Part shown: positions 1-11,097 of the stretch, one piece after another
Layout of the letters: the number at the start of each line of letters is the position of its first letter
Position numbering within the stretch: the first letter of the stretch is position 1
Assembly (NCBI GenBank): GCA_018873225.1
Contig: JAEILZ010000001.1
Coordinates: forward strand, 8,494,001 to 8,558,000
From: [Phialemoniopsis] sp. UDSM-2020
Lineage: Eukaryota > Ascomycota > Sordariomycetes > Thyridiales > Thyridiaceae
Length of the DNA: 64,000 nucleotides
Reading direction: 5' to 3'
Notes under the pieces: model-generated
What the model saw: only the letters and a program-made list of their open reading frames with translations
What the model was told of the DNA's origin: nothing
Databases searched by the model: none
Program-made: the position numbers and the translations under genes

Positions 1-3000
1 AAAGCGAAAGGTGACGAGCGGCGTGCGGAAGGGCGGGAAGCGTGCTTTGGTGTAAGTTACGTTGTAAGGATCAGGGATCCTTCGATTTGTCCTTCTTGCT
101 ACTGGTCAGGCTGCTAACGGTCGTTGCTAAAGGTGCAATTTACGGAGAGACGACGAGCAATATCACGCTGATGCTGGACATCTTATATCCCAGGGCCCGG
201 CAGGGGAATGGTCTCGGCGGCGGGAGCAACCCTAGGGGGGGGCCCGACTTGGTAGGCGTCCGTCCACTCTCCGCAAGAGACTGCCGCTGTATGCATCTGG
301 CGGAACAGGGTAGGGCGATGCCCACCCAGATGTTTCGACTGGCATGAGTGTGGCAGCAGGGACAGGGCCCCAAACAAGCATCAAACAGACGTAGCCTTAT
401 CCAGGACTTTTGACCGTGGGTCTCCACCGGTTGAATGGAGCGCCTTCGAACCTGGTGCGTACGGAGGAGGTTCGCGGTGGGTTTTGTGATCGATAACGTC
501 AGTTGGGAAGATCCAGGAATGGGAAGCTCCCCGCTATGCGCGAACCCCTGGGTGCCCTGGGTGCTAATCCGTGTGGGATTCGCGAGCTAAGATTGCTGCT
601 CGCCAGAGATCACCCTCGAGATGATGAGCAGACCCCACTCCAGGACTGGCGTAACTCCTGACTAAAAAGCAGGACTTGGGAGAGCAGGAGAGGTGTGGCC
701 AGTCCAGCTTTGTCTCAGGAAACGCAAGAGAGGCCGCGGCGACGAGAGAGCAGATGCGAGTGAGGGCCATGCCCACCTTGCCCACCTATGTACGTACCGG
801 CTCCATCTCGCCACTGCGCGTGCGCCGTTGCGGATCAATCACTTGCTAGACGTGGACAAACCACCCGGTGAAGCTATCCGGGGAGAGAACCAAGTATCAA
901 CCCTGGTTTTTCGTCGCCATTTCCTGATTCCATTTGTGTGCTGTGGGCTGCTGGTGGTCAATAGCAATGGTATTATGTTCAAAGGCATAGACGCTGGCTT
1001 TTGCCGGCATTGGTGAATTGCTAAGCTGGGTTTATGCAAGGGCTGCCCTTCTGGGAAAGCGACTTACAGGGGCTCGAGTAACACTGGTCCAACCCCGCTG
1101 TCATCCATCGTTCCGATCCAGATTTCGCGGCAAGTGGTTGCGACTTGTGTGGAGATGAAGCCGCGCGATATATTGTCAAAGGCCTTAGCGGCCCGGTCCA
1201 GGAGAGCATTGTGTGTCAGTAGCCCGGTATAAACCAGGCGTAGTAAGCGGAAGTGACCTCGTCCTTCTCCCCCTCCTCGCCGTGGTGGTGACGACGTTGG
1301 CGTGCAAGCTAACACCCTGGCGTTGATCACTGTGTACGATACGCCAGAAGGTGATCCACAAGGCCCGACTAACACGGAGCTCTAGTCCAGGATGAGCTGC
1401 AGGCGGCCCCCTTTGCAGGCCCTCCAAGGCATACGTCGAAGAAACGAATTAAAAAAGAACAATTAGCTGTTTCCAAACGCGGCCAGCCCAGGACCAGGAT
1501 CTGTTTATGTGACCCAAAAAGGGCTGCGCCGAGCTGAGGACATGGTTATTTGACAACGTCAAACAAGGCGGCGGTTCCTCCTGGGTCGTGTTTCTTACGT
1601 GCTCCCCACTCGCTGGGGGGAATCTTGAGCAGACGCTAACGCACTGAAAATCGCCGGGGAGAGCTTCTGCAATTGGGATTAACAAGGGAGGGGGTGCCAT
1701 CCTCGGCATGAAAGCCGTCACGTTGCTTGGGGCATCCCTGTTCGAGGCAAAAGTGACAATGGCTCTGGTTCTCGCTGCATTCTCCCACGGCACTGGAGAT
1801 GAAACTTGCTGCGCCTACCGATCTAACGAAACCAGGACCCCAAAGAGGCCTCGTGCAGCGCGGTCCGTCACAGGCTTGACCCCGGGCCGACCTGTTGGAG
1901 GTCGCCTGCTGGAGATGGTGATGCGCCTCGTGATCTGAACCGCCGTGAAGGCAGTTGATCGGGTGACAGACTTCTGGAAATGGTTTGGGAACTCGCGATG
2001 CCTGACGGCAAGCTTTCGTTTCGTCCACCCATCCGTCACTTTAAGGACAGAATCTGGCTCCAGTGTTCTCAAGAAAGGAAGTGGATTTGACGGCGGTCTG
2101 CACGGTGCGGCGATGGCTTAGGTCTTTTGCGGAGGCTGAGGTGATGTCAAATCATGGGCACAGGTTCGTCACCTGGTTGCGTGTCTGGAGAAGAGACCAA
2201 CCATTCCACCAGTTGGGTTCGTCCAGACCGTTTCGCCTGAGGTCTCAAGACACGATGCGTTCCGTCTTTGCGAACAGATCTGAAGTGCAAGGAAGTTACT
2301 AAGATGCATGGTGCGACCGCTGCAAAGGTGGGACCTGGAGAGGGCCGGACCATGTCGTCGATCGTCGAATTAGCCGCGGGTTCTCTGCAAGAACGACTGA
2401 CAGCATGGCACCCCGGGATGCAACAGAAGGTGAGAAGACGTCGTGCATAGATTGCTTCCTCCTTCTGGCCGGTCCCTCGCTCCGTGTGCCGGCCTACGAG
2501 GTGGTAAGTCGGGGAGGGGCTGGCTGATAGCGAGACCCGACGGCTTACACGCGAAACTCGACCATCACAAGGAGGCTTTGATTTGATACCAGCCTGTCAC
2601 GCGAGTGAACTGCTGCCATACGTCGTCGACGAGGCCTTGACAAATACTTCAAGTTAGTTACAGACAGTTGATTGGGCCCTCGAGTAGCCAATGTTCGTAG
2701 AGCTATTTTCGGGCTCGCCCGTCGTGCCCCTGCTGGCGATGCGATTCCTCGATATGGATATCTGGGTCTTGGCATAAAACAAGGCCCTGTCGGCGGACAG
2801 GGATCTTGCTGCAGGGACGGCCTGCGACTCGGTATTTTGATCGCTGAGAATAAGTTATTCGAGAGAGCGAGGGGAGAGACAGGGCTCGATATTGCGGAAT
2901 CTCCGCAAGCGTGGTTCGAATGTGCGCCTCCGGAGGGCACAGACATTCGTTTGATGCGCCCCGGTTGCATACAGCAAGATGGATTCCCACTCTCAATCCC

Positions 3001-4112
3001 AGACAGCCCCGTCGAAGGTGGTCGAGTTTCGGGCCTGCCAAGCCAAACCGTTTTGAGCGGCCCAAAACGGCAACCCCCTTACGACACCCATACAGGGGTT
3101 GAAGAACGAATGCAGGCTTCGATGGGCATTCTGCTGCCCAGGCGTGCCAGGCTGCTAGGGAACCCCACCCAACGTTACTCTCGCAGAGTGTTCGTGGATT
3201 CCGCACCCACAGAGAGACATGGGCTCGAGAGCGTTCGGAATCTAGACGTGTCGGAGAAGAGTGGACCTTGGGGATGGCCCCCACTGGCGTATGCGGCTGT
3301 TTCGACTTTTGACGTCTCTGTTGCTATTCTCGTCAGCATTTGCAAGCAACAAGGTGGGAAGCATGTATGTACGTACATGCTGGGCACTGGGGTAGCTGTC
3401 GCGAGTGACATCGTCCTTGTGAAAAAGCAGGGCTCGTGGGCAGTGTGACCGAGGTGATCAACGGCGATGATCACTGGCCACCCAACTTCACCGCCACGCC
3501 CTACAAAGGCATCGCACAGACATCAATGTTGGTGACGATGACAACCCCTACCCTGCGCGTCAAGTGCAGATGGAAAATCACCGATGCGATCTCGTGCCAT
3601 CAGTGTTGATCTAGTCGCTGATCCTCCTCCTCTTCGGAGGGATGTGGCCGATTATTCACCTTGGGCTGCTGGGGCGAGGGATTGATCAATCAGACCGCTG
3701 TGCTGTGGTGGTGAAGAGGCGGGATGTCTTGGAAGAAGAAAAAGAACGGCATCCACCTTGAGGCATTTCCAAGGTCGGCTCCTTCCAGGACAGGGACGAG
3801 AAGGGGAGAAGGGGCCCTGGAGCCTGTCGTCGCTGCCCTGCATGGCGGGACAGACCTTCTTGCCTTCTTGCCTTGTTGCCATCTTGCCCTTCAGGGCCCA
3901 TGTCCAACATTCAACTTGAGGAGCGGGGCACACTTACACAGTACAATGTGCACTGGAGATGGTGGAGGGCAAGGATCACGACGAGGAGCGAATCGCAAGC
4001 TGCTCCAGAATACGTCAAACACCGAGGAGGTGATCCCCTGCAGCTCCCTCCCTCCCACTGCTGCGGGCGACTGTCTCCACAATGTGATAGCTCCTTGTGA
4101 ACACCCTCACCG
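1..4112. other. No convincing gene; gene-free 4.1 kb
   Basis: Only short open frames overlap on both strands. None has recognisable domains, consistent splice sites or family-like composition. The longest (about 2672-3448, plus strand) is matched by a long frame on the opposite strand, which is expected by chance in GC-rich DNA. The stretch contains alternating TATGTA/GTAC runs (near 788 and 3366) and GC-rich sequence but no element ends or terminal repeats that I can see. It may hold the promoter and 5' UTR of the gene starting near 4113, or a lineage-specific or non-coding transcript. Confidence 0.5.
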
Positions 4113-6617
4113 ATGGATCATCAACACCTCCGACACTCCAGGAGACATGGTGATGGGAAACATGTCTCTCGGGATGGAACGACGCGCAAGCACACCCACC
4201 GCGTCGCAAGACGGGGCCGCGAGAATCACGACGCACCACACCACCATGAAGACAAGAGAGGTCCAGAGCCGCCGGCGGAGCAGTTGTCAAGAGGCGGGAC
4301 CGCTTTCGGAGCAACGACAGAGCTGGTTCGCAATTGGCTGGATGAGACGTGTCAGGATAGCAGCAGGCGGCAACCTTTTGCTACAGAGCTGCCGGAAGAG
4401 CAGCACGCTCGACAGTGGCGGCCACACCAGATCGATCTGGATCTGAGAGTGAGGAATGGAGGGACCAAGCGACGGCGGCATGGCGACCTGTCCGACAGCT
4501 CCATCATCGAACCCATGATCGCTAGGCGGCAGAGCACGAAAGCGACCCATACAAGGTCCGGACCGGACAGTAGTCATGGGGCGACAAGGAAGCAGCAATC
4601 ATCAGTTGGTGTCAGTTCCCCTGTGGCCTCTGCAGAAGGAGAACAGCCTGCATTCGATCCTTATGAGAAGCGCCCGAGACGCAAAACCCGTGAGAACCGG
4701 TACGACACACAAAAGCAACAAAATCGAAAAGAGAAGTCGAGTAAGACCGTCGGACGAAAACCGAGAAGAAAAGCAAAATGGGGCACGCTCGACAAGACTC
4801 AAGACATGAGGGATGACTTCGCTCCGGACAACGTACACAATGACCGTATCTCGGTGGGTGACCTCAAGTCCGGTAGCCACTGGCATCGTTTCATCTAACA
4901 CGAAAGGCACAGCTACAGCCAACGCCGGGACTTTTCCAGAAAGGCAGAGCGTCAGCTTCGCGACACCGTAAGCTGGCCCATCTTTTCTTCATACACAGTC
5001 ACTTACTCATCAGGATTAGTTCCCGATCTAGCCTTCCATGCCATGAACTTTCTCAAAGAGCCCCAGTATGAGCAACAAAAAGGCATGTCCAAATCCCGAC
5101 AGAGAGATAGGCGGCGCGAGGATCGCGAGATGGAAGAGGTCTCGGCATTCTTCTCCGGCAACGGACAACCTGTATCAATATATGTAGGCGATCCCCGGGG
5201 CGGGCAGCATCTGCATCAGTCGAGCATCTCGAGTTCCAGGCACGTTCGTCAGGACCTGACAAGCTCATTTGATGGCCGATCTCACCGTGTAGCGCCGACT
5301 AGTGCAGAGTTGAGACATCAGACCTGGTCCACACGTCTTCGGTCACAGCTGAGCGAGGATCACTATTCAGATGCGCCAACGGAACGCCACAGTACCACGC
5401 CAGTCTCTGTACGCAGGGCGCTAGAGGCAAGTGGTGTTTTCGCTGGTCTGCCTGGTTACGAGCATGGTTCGGCTTCGAGGGGGGAGACAAAAGCGTCCAT
5501 CGGCCGCGACAACCGCATAGTGCGATATCGGGACCAAGCAACGATGACGGCAGGCACTACAAGGGCTGATATCGCTCTCGAGAAGCAGCGGGAGGATGAG
5601 TCGCCAGGGGAAGCCAAATCAGGTTTACAGAAGGAGACCCTTGGGCCGGAGCTGGGGCTACCAGTCAAGCACGCACAGTCCAGAAACACCGCGACACAAG
5701 TGGAAGATGTCTCTCAGACGCAAAATCAGACTGTTCAACAACCAGAAGCAAGTTTGAAAGTAGCCATCGCGAGAAATAGCGCGTCAAAGTCTCCTGCGCA
5801 GATACCGGCCCGGCCTCGATCACCTAAGCTGAGGCTATTGGAAGACCTCGAAGCTTCTGCTGCTACTTTTGCCGAGAAGTTTAACGACACGGCTCACAAG
5901 CCCCGTACTTGTGAGCCGGCACCATTGGGCCCGATGGACACTGGTGTCTGGAGGCCAGAGCCACAGAACACACCGCAGCTACTCAGCCCCATGTGTGCCG
6001 CACAGAGCCAAACCGGGCGGCCAACAGGTCATGAGATGGCCAACTCGCGCACAGTGTCGGTCGCAGACACCGTTCGTTGTATATACAGTCCCAGCCCGAT
6101 CGAAGCGCATACGATGGGACTGGATCGGGGTTTCTGGCAGCGACACCGTCCCCGCGAGCTCACAGAATATGAGCCCACTGTCACGGGGAGCACAAACCTG
6201 TCTCCTCAGAAGCCCTCGTACTTCGAGAGACCTCACAAAACAGCTAGCATGGCAAAAGGCAACCGCCAGTCCACTTTGCCTGATCAAGATACAGAACAAG
6301 AAAGTCTACTGGAGTATATCGAGCGAATCGAGCGGGGGTGCCAGCAAGACTATGATGATCTGGGGGACGAAGAACTTGTTGAAACGAGCTCGTTTCGATT
6401 TGCAGGAGGTCCGACCGGCGGATCAAGACAGAGACCCGAGATGTCTGGACCGGCGATCGAGCCAGAGGCTCGCAGCATGGACGACGTAGCCCATCGCGCT
6501 GGGTCGAGGCCCAGATTACACATTCCCAAGTCCACACTCGATGTTATTTTAGATGATACCCATGAAGATAAGCAACACACAATGTCAGGTTTCTGGCGGC
6601 CAAACCTGGCCTTTTGA
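4113..6617 (+). CDS. Basic low-complexity fungal protein, unknown function
   Basis: Three exons, join(4113..4853, 4913..4967, 5014..6617), give 799 aa. Both introns (59 and 46 nt) have GT-AG ends and the phases close. The 55-nt middle exon restores a continuous segment containing GLFQKGRASASR and LVPDLAFHAMNFL. Visible features are an N-terminal Arg/His-rich part, the motif KRPRRKTRENRY near residues 185-200, a Lys/Arg-rich stretch resembling a nuclear localisation signal, and a long Ser/Thr/Pro-rich disordered remainder with two acidic patches near the C-terminus. Proteins with a KRPRxKTRExRY motif followed by a DLAF-x-MNFL motif are, to my knowledge, widespread and uncharacterised in Pezizomycotina. 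The start is uncertain: 4113 is the first in-frame ATG, but the Arg/His-rich beginning may be UTR. No enzyme domain is visible, so a structural or nuclear role is only a guess. Confidence 0.7.
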
Positions 6618-6864
6618 ACAACATTACAACCTGTTTAGTGGTTTGCATTTGTCCTTGAAAATACTTTGCTGTATATTTGCCCAATATGGCTGCCCTGAGC
6701 CTCCTTAACGCCGTGGATGTATTGTTACAATGGTAGACTGTAGACCCGGGGCCCGTTTGTCATCGCTCAACGTTGCAAGGTGTGCTTTTCTTTCCTATCG
6801 TATGCTTGCGCACTCTCTCGAGGCCACATAGTCCATCACCGGCCCAACCCATATTGGGAGCTCC

Positions 6865-7659
6865 TTAGGACCTGGAGAAGAAGCGACCCATCATACCCGT
6901 CGCGATGCTACCGGCAATGTTGCCGGTCGAGAAGGCGCTTCCTGCTAGGTTCGAGGCCTGGCTAAACTTGTCGCATCGCGAGAAGGCGAGGGAGTTGGTG
7001 ATGGTCAGGGCGAGCGCGATGGCTAGATTGGGAGCAGGTTTGGTCAGCTTCACTGGGGCTTTCTAGGACTGCAAGGGGCCAGCAAGACTCACCAACAAGC
7101 GGCAGCCAGATGAACTTGAAGCGAATGATGGCCAGGACGGCGAGCGCGACCCAAAGCAGCGGCTGGACGTAGATGGCGAGCCAGAAGAAGCGCGAGTCGG
7201 TGGCGTTGATGGTCTTGGTGCCGGGCTCGCTGCTTTCAAAGACCCAGTGCGAGTCGCCAGTGCCCGGATCAACCTCGTTCCACCACCGCAGACCGACGAG
7301 CCGGCGCCCGGCAATGTTCTTGAGGTAGTAGAAGTCGGCGGCGAGCAGGAGGATCGTGATGATGAAGATCATGACCCTAGGGAGCGGAGAAGGGATGTTA
7401 GTTCAGGTTACGGAAACAGCAAGCAGGTATCTGATAGGAAAACGTACATATTCTCCGTAAACAGAACGCCAAACAGGTAGACGAGTAGGCTTGCTGCAAC
7501 GGTCGTACGTCAGTGTTGCTATCCTTTGGCACGAGGACCAGGTCAAGCATCGCGGGCTGGACACTCACATATGCGGAAGGCTAGAAAGGTCAACAGCGTG
7601 ATGGGGTGGGAGCTCAGGCGCCAGCTCAGAGAGCCGGCCGGAGGTTGTGCTGATTCCAT
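6865..7659 (-). CDS. TVP23: Golgi apparatus membrane protein TVP23
   Basis: Four exons on the minus strand, complement(join(6865..7022, 7093..7376, 7448..7493, 7569..7659)), encode 192 aa. The introns are 70, 71 and 75 nt, with phase kept at every junction. The protein has the TVP23/FAM18 (DUF846) layout: [14 protein letters not shown] at the N-terminus, a first pair of membrane segments (about residues 17-65), the conserved block [17 protein letters not shown], a second hydrophobic pair (about 105-145) and the C-terminal [12 protein letters not shown] motif. In yeast, Tvp23 is a Tlg2-vesicle/late-Golgi membrane protein that works with Yip4 and Yip5 in vesicle traffic. Length matches the family (about 190-200 aa). 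The start at 7659 is chosen because it gives the conserved N-terminus directly. It is a single-copy housekeeping-type gene. Confidence 0.95.
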
Positions 7660-8101
7660 CGTGTGCGACGGCGACTGAGGGTGCGAGATTGCTGTGAGGA
7701 ACCGTGGGAGATGTGAAGCTGTCGAGAGTAAGAAAGTCGCGATGGGTAAGGTAAGGTGCCCTTTTTTGGTGTGAATCTGTCCAGAGCTTCGTCAGTCCGG
7801 AGCGAACCGCTGTCGCATTAGGCCAATTGTTCAGAAGCTTTAGCGGGTGCCTGGAATGGCTCAGGTGGAGCTACAGCTGTCCTGACCACTGGCCGCGTCG
7901 ACTAAATAGCGCCGGAGGACGAGTTGATCCGCCTAGCAGTCGCGCGATAACGGGACTGATAACCACCAGCTGTGGGGGATGACGTCCATCACCGAACCAC
8001 CTCCCGACTACGGTGCTTCATGACATCCGGTCGCTTTGATCGCTCACGTTCGTTGCTCTTGGGGCCATTGAGAGCTGACCGGTACTAGCTAGGAATCGAA
8101 A
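7660..8101. promoter_or_regulatory. Divergent promoter, TVP23 / CitE-like gene
   Basis: 442 bp between two divergently transcribed genes. It contains a poly-T tract near 7763-7768 and one CGG-N6-CCG inverted repeat at 7798-7809. The latter lacks the T/A flanks seen in the 47-59 kb cluster and shows that the bare motif also occurs as background. No other element is clear. Confidence 0.5.
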
Positions 8102-9136
8102 ATGGCTTCTACTGTGCTGCGCAGGTCGCTGCTCTACGGTGAGTGCCTCAATCGAGTACAAAGTAACCCTCAGGAAGCGCACCTCGGCTGAACGATTGCT
8201 ACCTCAGTACCGGCCTCATCCCAAAAGATGCTCACAAAGTCCCTCACCCTCGCGTCCGACAATATCACATACGACCTCGAAGACTCTGTAACGCCCACAG
8301 CCAAGCCAACTGCACGCTCCGCATTGGCCAATCACCTGTCCTCCCTCTCCACCCGCCCATCCTCCGTCGCCGAGCTCGCGGTTCGGATCAACGCCGTGTC
8401 CACCCCGTTCGCCCTCGAGGATCTAACTACCCTCGCGCCCTCTCCACACGTCGATGCCATCGTCATCCCTAAAGTCAACTCCGCCTCCGACCTGACCTTT
8501 GTCGCCGACGTCGTCCGCCATGTTGCCCCCGATAGGGCCGCCTCCTCCCGCCCGCTCAAGCTCGTCGCCCTGATCGAGTCCGCCCGCGCCGTCATGGACC
8601 TCCGCGAGATCTGCGCGGCCGGCGCCTCGCTGCCCGCGCCCTGCGAGCTCAGCGGCCTCATCTTCGCCGCCGAGGACTTCGCCCTCGACCTCTCCCTCAC
8701 GCGTACCCCTTCCCTCAAGGAGTTTCTGTACGCTCGCAGCGCCATCGCCACGGCGGCCCGCGCGTTCAACCTGCCGTCCGCCATCGACCTCGTCTGCACG
8801 TCCTTCCGCGGCGACGAGGGCAAGGCGCGGCTCGAGGAGGAGTGCCGCGACGGCCGCGAGATGGGCTTCAACGGCAAGCAGTGCATACACCCGGACCAGG
8901 TGGCCGTTGTGCAGCGCATGTTTGCGCCGGCGGAGAAGGAGGTCGAGTGGGCGGTGCGCGTGGTCATCGCCGACGAGAAAGCAGCCGGCGCCGGCAGGGG
9001 AGCGTGGACGCTGGACGGCATGATGATTGACGCCCCCGTCTCGGGCAAGGCGCGGGCCGTGGTCGACAAGGCTGAGAGATGCGGGATGGATGTCGCCGGC
9101 CTGAGAAAGAGGTGGGCGGACCAGGAGCCCGAGTGA
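8102..9136 (+). CDS. Citrate lyase beta-subunit-like protein (CitE/CLYBL, HpcH/HpaI fold)
   Basis: Two exons, join(8102..8138, 8208..9136), give 321 aa. The small first exon is needed to complete the family hallmark [15 protein letters not shown]. Further family signatures are YDLEDSV (34-40, acidic residues for Mg2+), an R-x-N segment in the next strand, [11 protein letters not shown], and [13 protein letters not shown], which carries another metal-binding acidic residue. This is the CitE-like branch that includes human CLYBL, a mitochondrial citramalyl-CoA lyase, and bacterial malyl-/citramalyl-CoA lyases. C-C cleavage or formation on a short acyl-CoA with Mg2+ is therefore expected. A clear mitochondrial presequence is not visible in the 8 residues before the motif. 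The exact substrate cannot be decided from sequence. Confidence 0.9.
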
Positions 9137-9554
9137 TTGTAGACCTTGACAAAGACAGAGTTTACTCAAAGCATCAATGATACCCATCCAGCCAACATTC
9201 AATCTTACTACCATCGCAGTCAGAACATTTATCCTGTCAGGCTTCAACAGGAAATTCGTCAACACGCACATAGCCACCCTGACACAATAGACGCCGGGAG
9301 TCCAACATGCATAGGACCTTGTGTGGATGTCCCTCAAGCGGAAGTAAAGGGGTATGTATGTACGCATGCTATAATAACAATCAATGCCCAGGCTTTCCAT
9401 ACACAACCACACGCATGTATGCTGGGCACGGCACCAATGCTAGGATGGCCCACACAGTTTCATTGTCATATTCCAAGATGCCCAGTATCCATAACAAACA
9501 CAAAACGCTAGATCACGCATTCGATCCGGCTTTGCCAGTCCAAGGCAGACCTGA
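9137..9554. other. Convergent 3' intergenic region
   Basis: 418 bp between two converging genes, presumably carrying both 3' UTRs. It has AT-rich segments and a TATGTATGTACGCATGC run near 9354-9370. No gene or RNA is recognised. Confidence 0.5.
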
Positions 9555-11097
9555 TCACCGCCTCGCAGCCTGCTCGATCGCGGCGTCCAGCTGCCGCTCC
9601 TCGTCCTCGATCCGCGCAATCTCCTCGGGCGTCATCCCCTCCTCAATGAGGTGCGCGTAGCGAGCCTGTCCAGCCGCATCGGTACCAGCCGCGGGAGTCA
9701 CCGAGGTTGGCCGCGGCGATCCGCCCAGGTCCCGGCTCTGCTCGTGCCTCTCCGCGACTGCCTCCTCGGGCGCAGCGACCGGCGCACCGGCGACCGGGTG
9801 GTCGCTGTACGGCGTGTAAGACCGCTCCTGCTGCTGTTGGTGGTGCGCCGTCGCCGCGACGACCCCGCCGGCAGCGGCGGGCCCCGCGAGCGCGACATCC
9901 GAGTGCGGGCTGTGCGGCGACGACTCGCGCGCGCCCGTCTGCGCCTCCTTCTCGGCGATGAGCTCCTGCGTGCGCGAGTCGCCCGGGTGGTGCAGGCCGC
10001 CGCCGTAGGGCCGCGCGTCCTTGGACCGGCTCGCGCCGCGGGACCGCCGCCGCATGAGCCAGAAGACCAGGCCGGCGATCAGGGCCAGGCCCACGACGCC
10101 GCAGGCCACGGCGATGCCGGCGATGGCGCCCGTCGACAGGCCGCCCTTCTTCGCGCTGGAGCCCGCGTCGTTGACGGCGCCCGACGCTGATCCGTCGGAG
10201 CTGGTCGTCGTTGGAGTAGGCGCGACGGGGGACTGGGTCATGGTCGCGTCGTTGGGAGAGTCGCTGAACAAGGGGCTGACGGATGCCGGCGGGTAGGGCG
10301 AGCTGCCCTTGGAACTGAGCTCTTGGGACAGCCTCTTCACGTCGGGGTCATTGGCGCTCTGGGCAACGGCGAAGCGGGGGCTGGCTGCCCGCTCCTGCGT
10401 GCCTCCGACGATGTCTACAAAGACGTCTACGTGCAGGAGGTCGCTGTTCTTCGAGACGAGGGTTTCGGGGTTCGTGATTATCAGTGCATATTCTGTGCTG
10501 CCTGCCACCGGCGCCAGGACTGTGCTCCGACAACACCGAGTTAGTTCCCCTGGACCTAAAAGCCGTTGATACGGGTAAAGGGATGGGGCAGGAGGGTGGA
10601 CACGTACTCTCAAGCTTGGTTGACTCTCCTGCTGCCGGTTCTTGGTCATCGCCGTCACTCGGCTGTTGCCTTGAGCCTAGATGCTCTGTATGTTCAAAGA
10701 AGGCTCCCCCGTTCCCGGGGTTGATAGGCATCCCGGTAGTAGATATCCGGTTCATCGAAGCGGTCGGCGTTGTTGGCGCGGCCGTCCCTGACAGCGTCCC
10801 CATCGACATGGTGATGCCGACCTCATCAGGATAAGCTTTGCTGGCAAGTTGCACCGTCTCATTGTCGTTCCTGATGGCTATCGTAAAGTTGTGAATGGTG
10901 ATACCTTCGTTGTTGATAGAAAACTGCCATGGCAAGCGGTTGCTGCCCTCTTTTTCTATCAACCAGATGTTGCCGAGCTGCCGTTCGCTCGCTTTGAATT
11001 CGTGGAATTCCACGAGGTTGTCTATGACGGCGAGCGCACCTGAGGCCAGAATGGTGGTTACGACCAAGTGTCGTGTATATGTCGTGGCGAGCCGCAT
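9555..11097 (-). CDS. Single-pass membrane protein with secretory signal, unknown function
   Basis: Two exons, complement(join(9555..10519, 10608..11097)), encode 484 aa. An N-terminal signal peptide is likely (hydrophobic core VVTTILASGALA, residues 12-23). An extracellular part follows with N-glycosylation sequons (NFT, NET) and a Ser/Thr/Pro-rich stalk. One transmembrane segment, GAIAGIAVACGVVGLALIAG, is followed by WLMRRRS and a cytoplasmic tail rich in His/Gln and Ala. The tail ends in GMTPEEIARIEDEERQLDAAIEQA, a likely helix. This is the layout of Pezizomycotina membrane or cell-wall sensor-like proteins, but I do not recognise a family. The intron acceptor at 10520 is preferred because CTAAC, a good branch point, lies about 20 nt upstream. 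A second AG about 33 nt upstream keeps the frame and would add 11 residues. Confidence 0.75.

Noticed and set aside
2703..3284. 193-codon minus-strand frame
   Set aside because: Overlaps the equally unsupported plus-strand frame; no recognisable motif.
2672..3448. 258-codon plus-strand open frame as a gene
   Set aside because: An antisense frame of nearly equal length overlaps it, composition is not protein-like, there is no domain and no splice support; expected by chance in GC-rich DNA.
7798..7809. CGG-N6-CCG upstream of the CitE-like gene as a member of the cluster regulon
   Set aside because: Outer T/A bases are absent and the neighbouring genes are housekeeping; treated as background for the motif.
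8332..9412. Long minus-strand frames over the CitE-like gene
   Set aside because: Shadows of the strongly supported plus-strand coding sequence; repetitive Ser/Arg or Gly/Arg composition typical of antisense frames.
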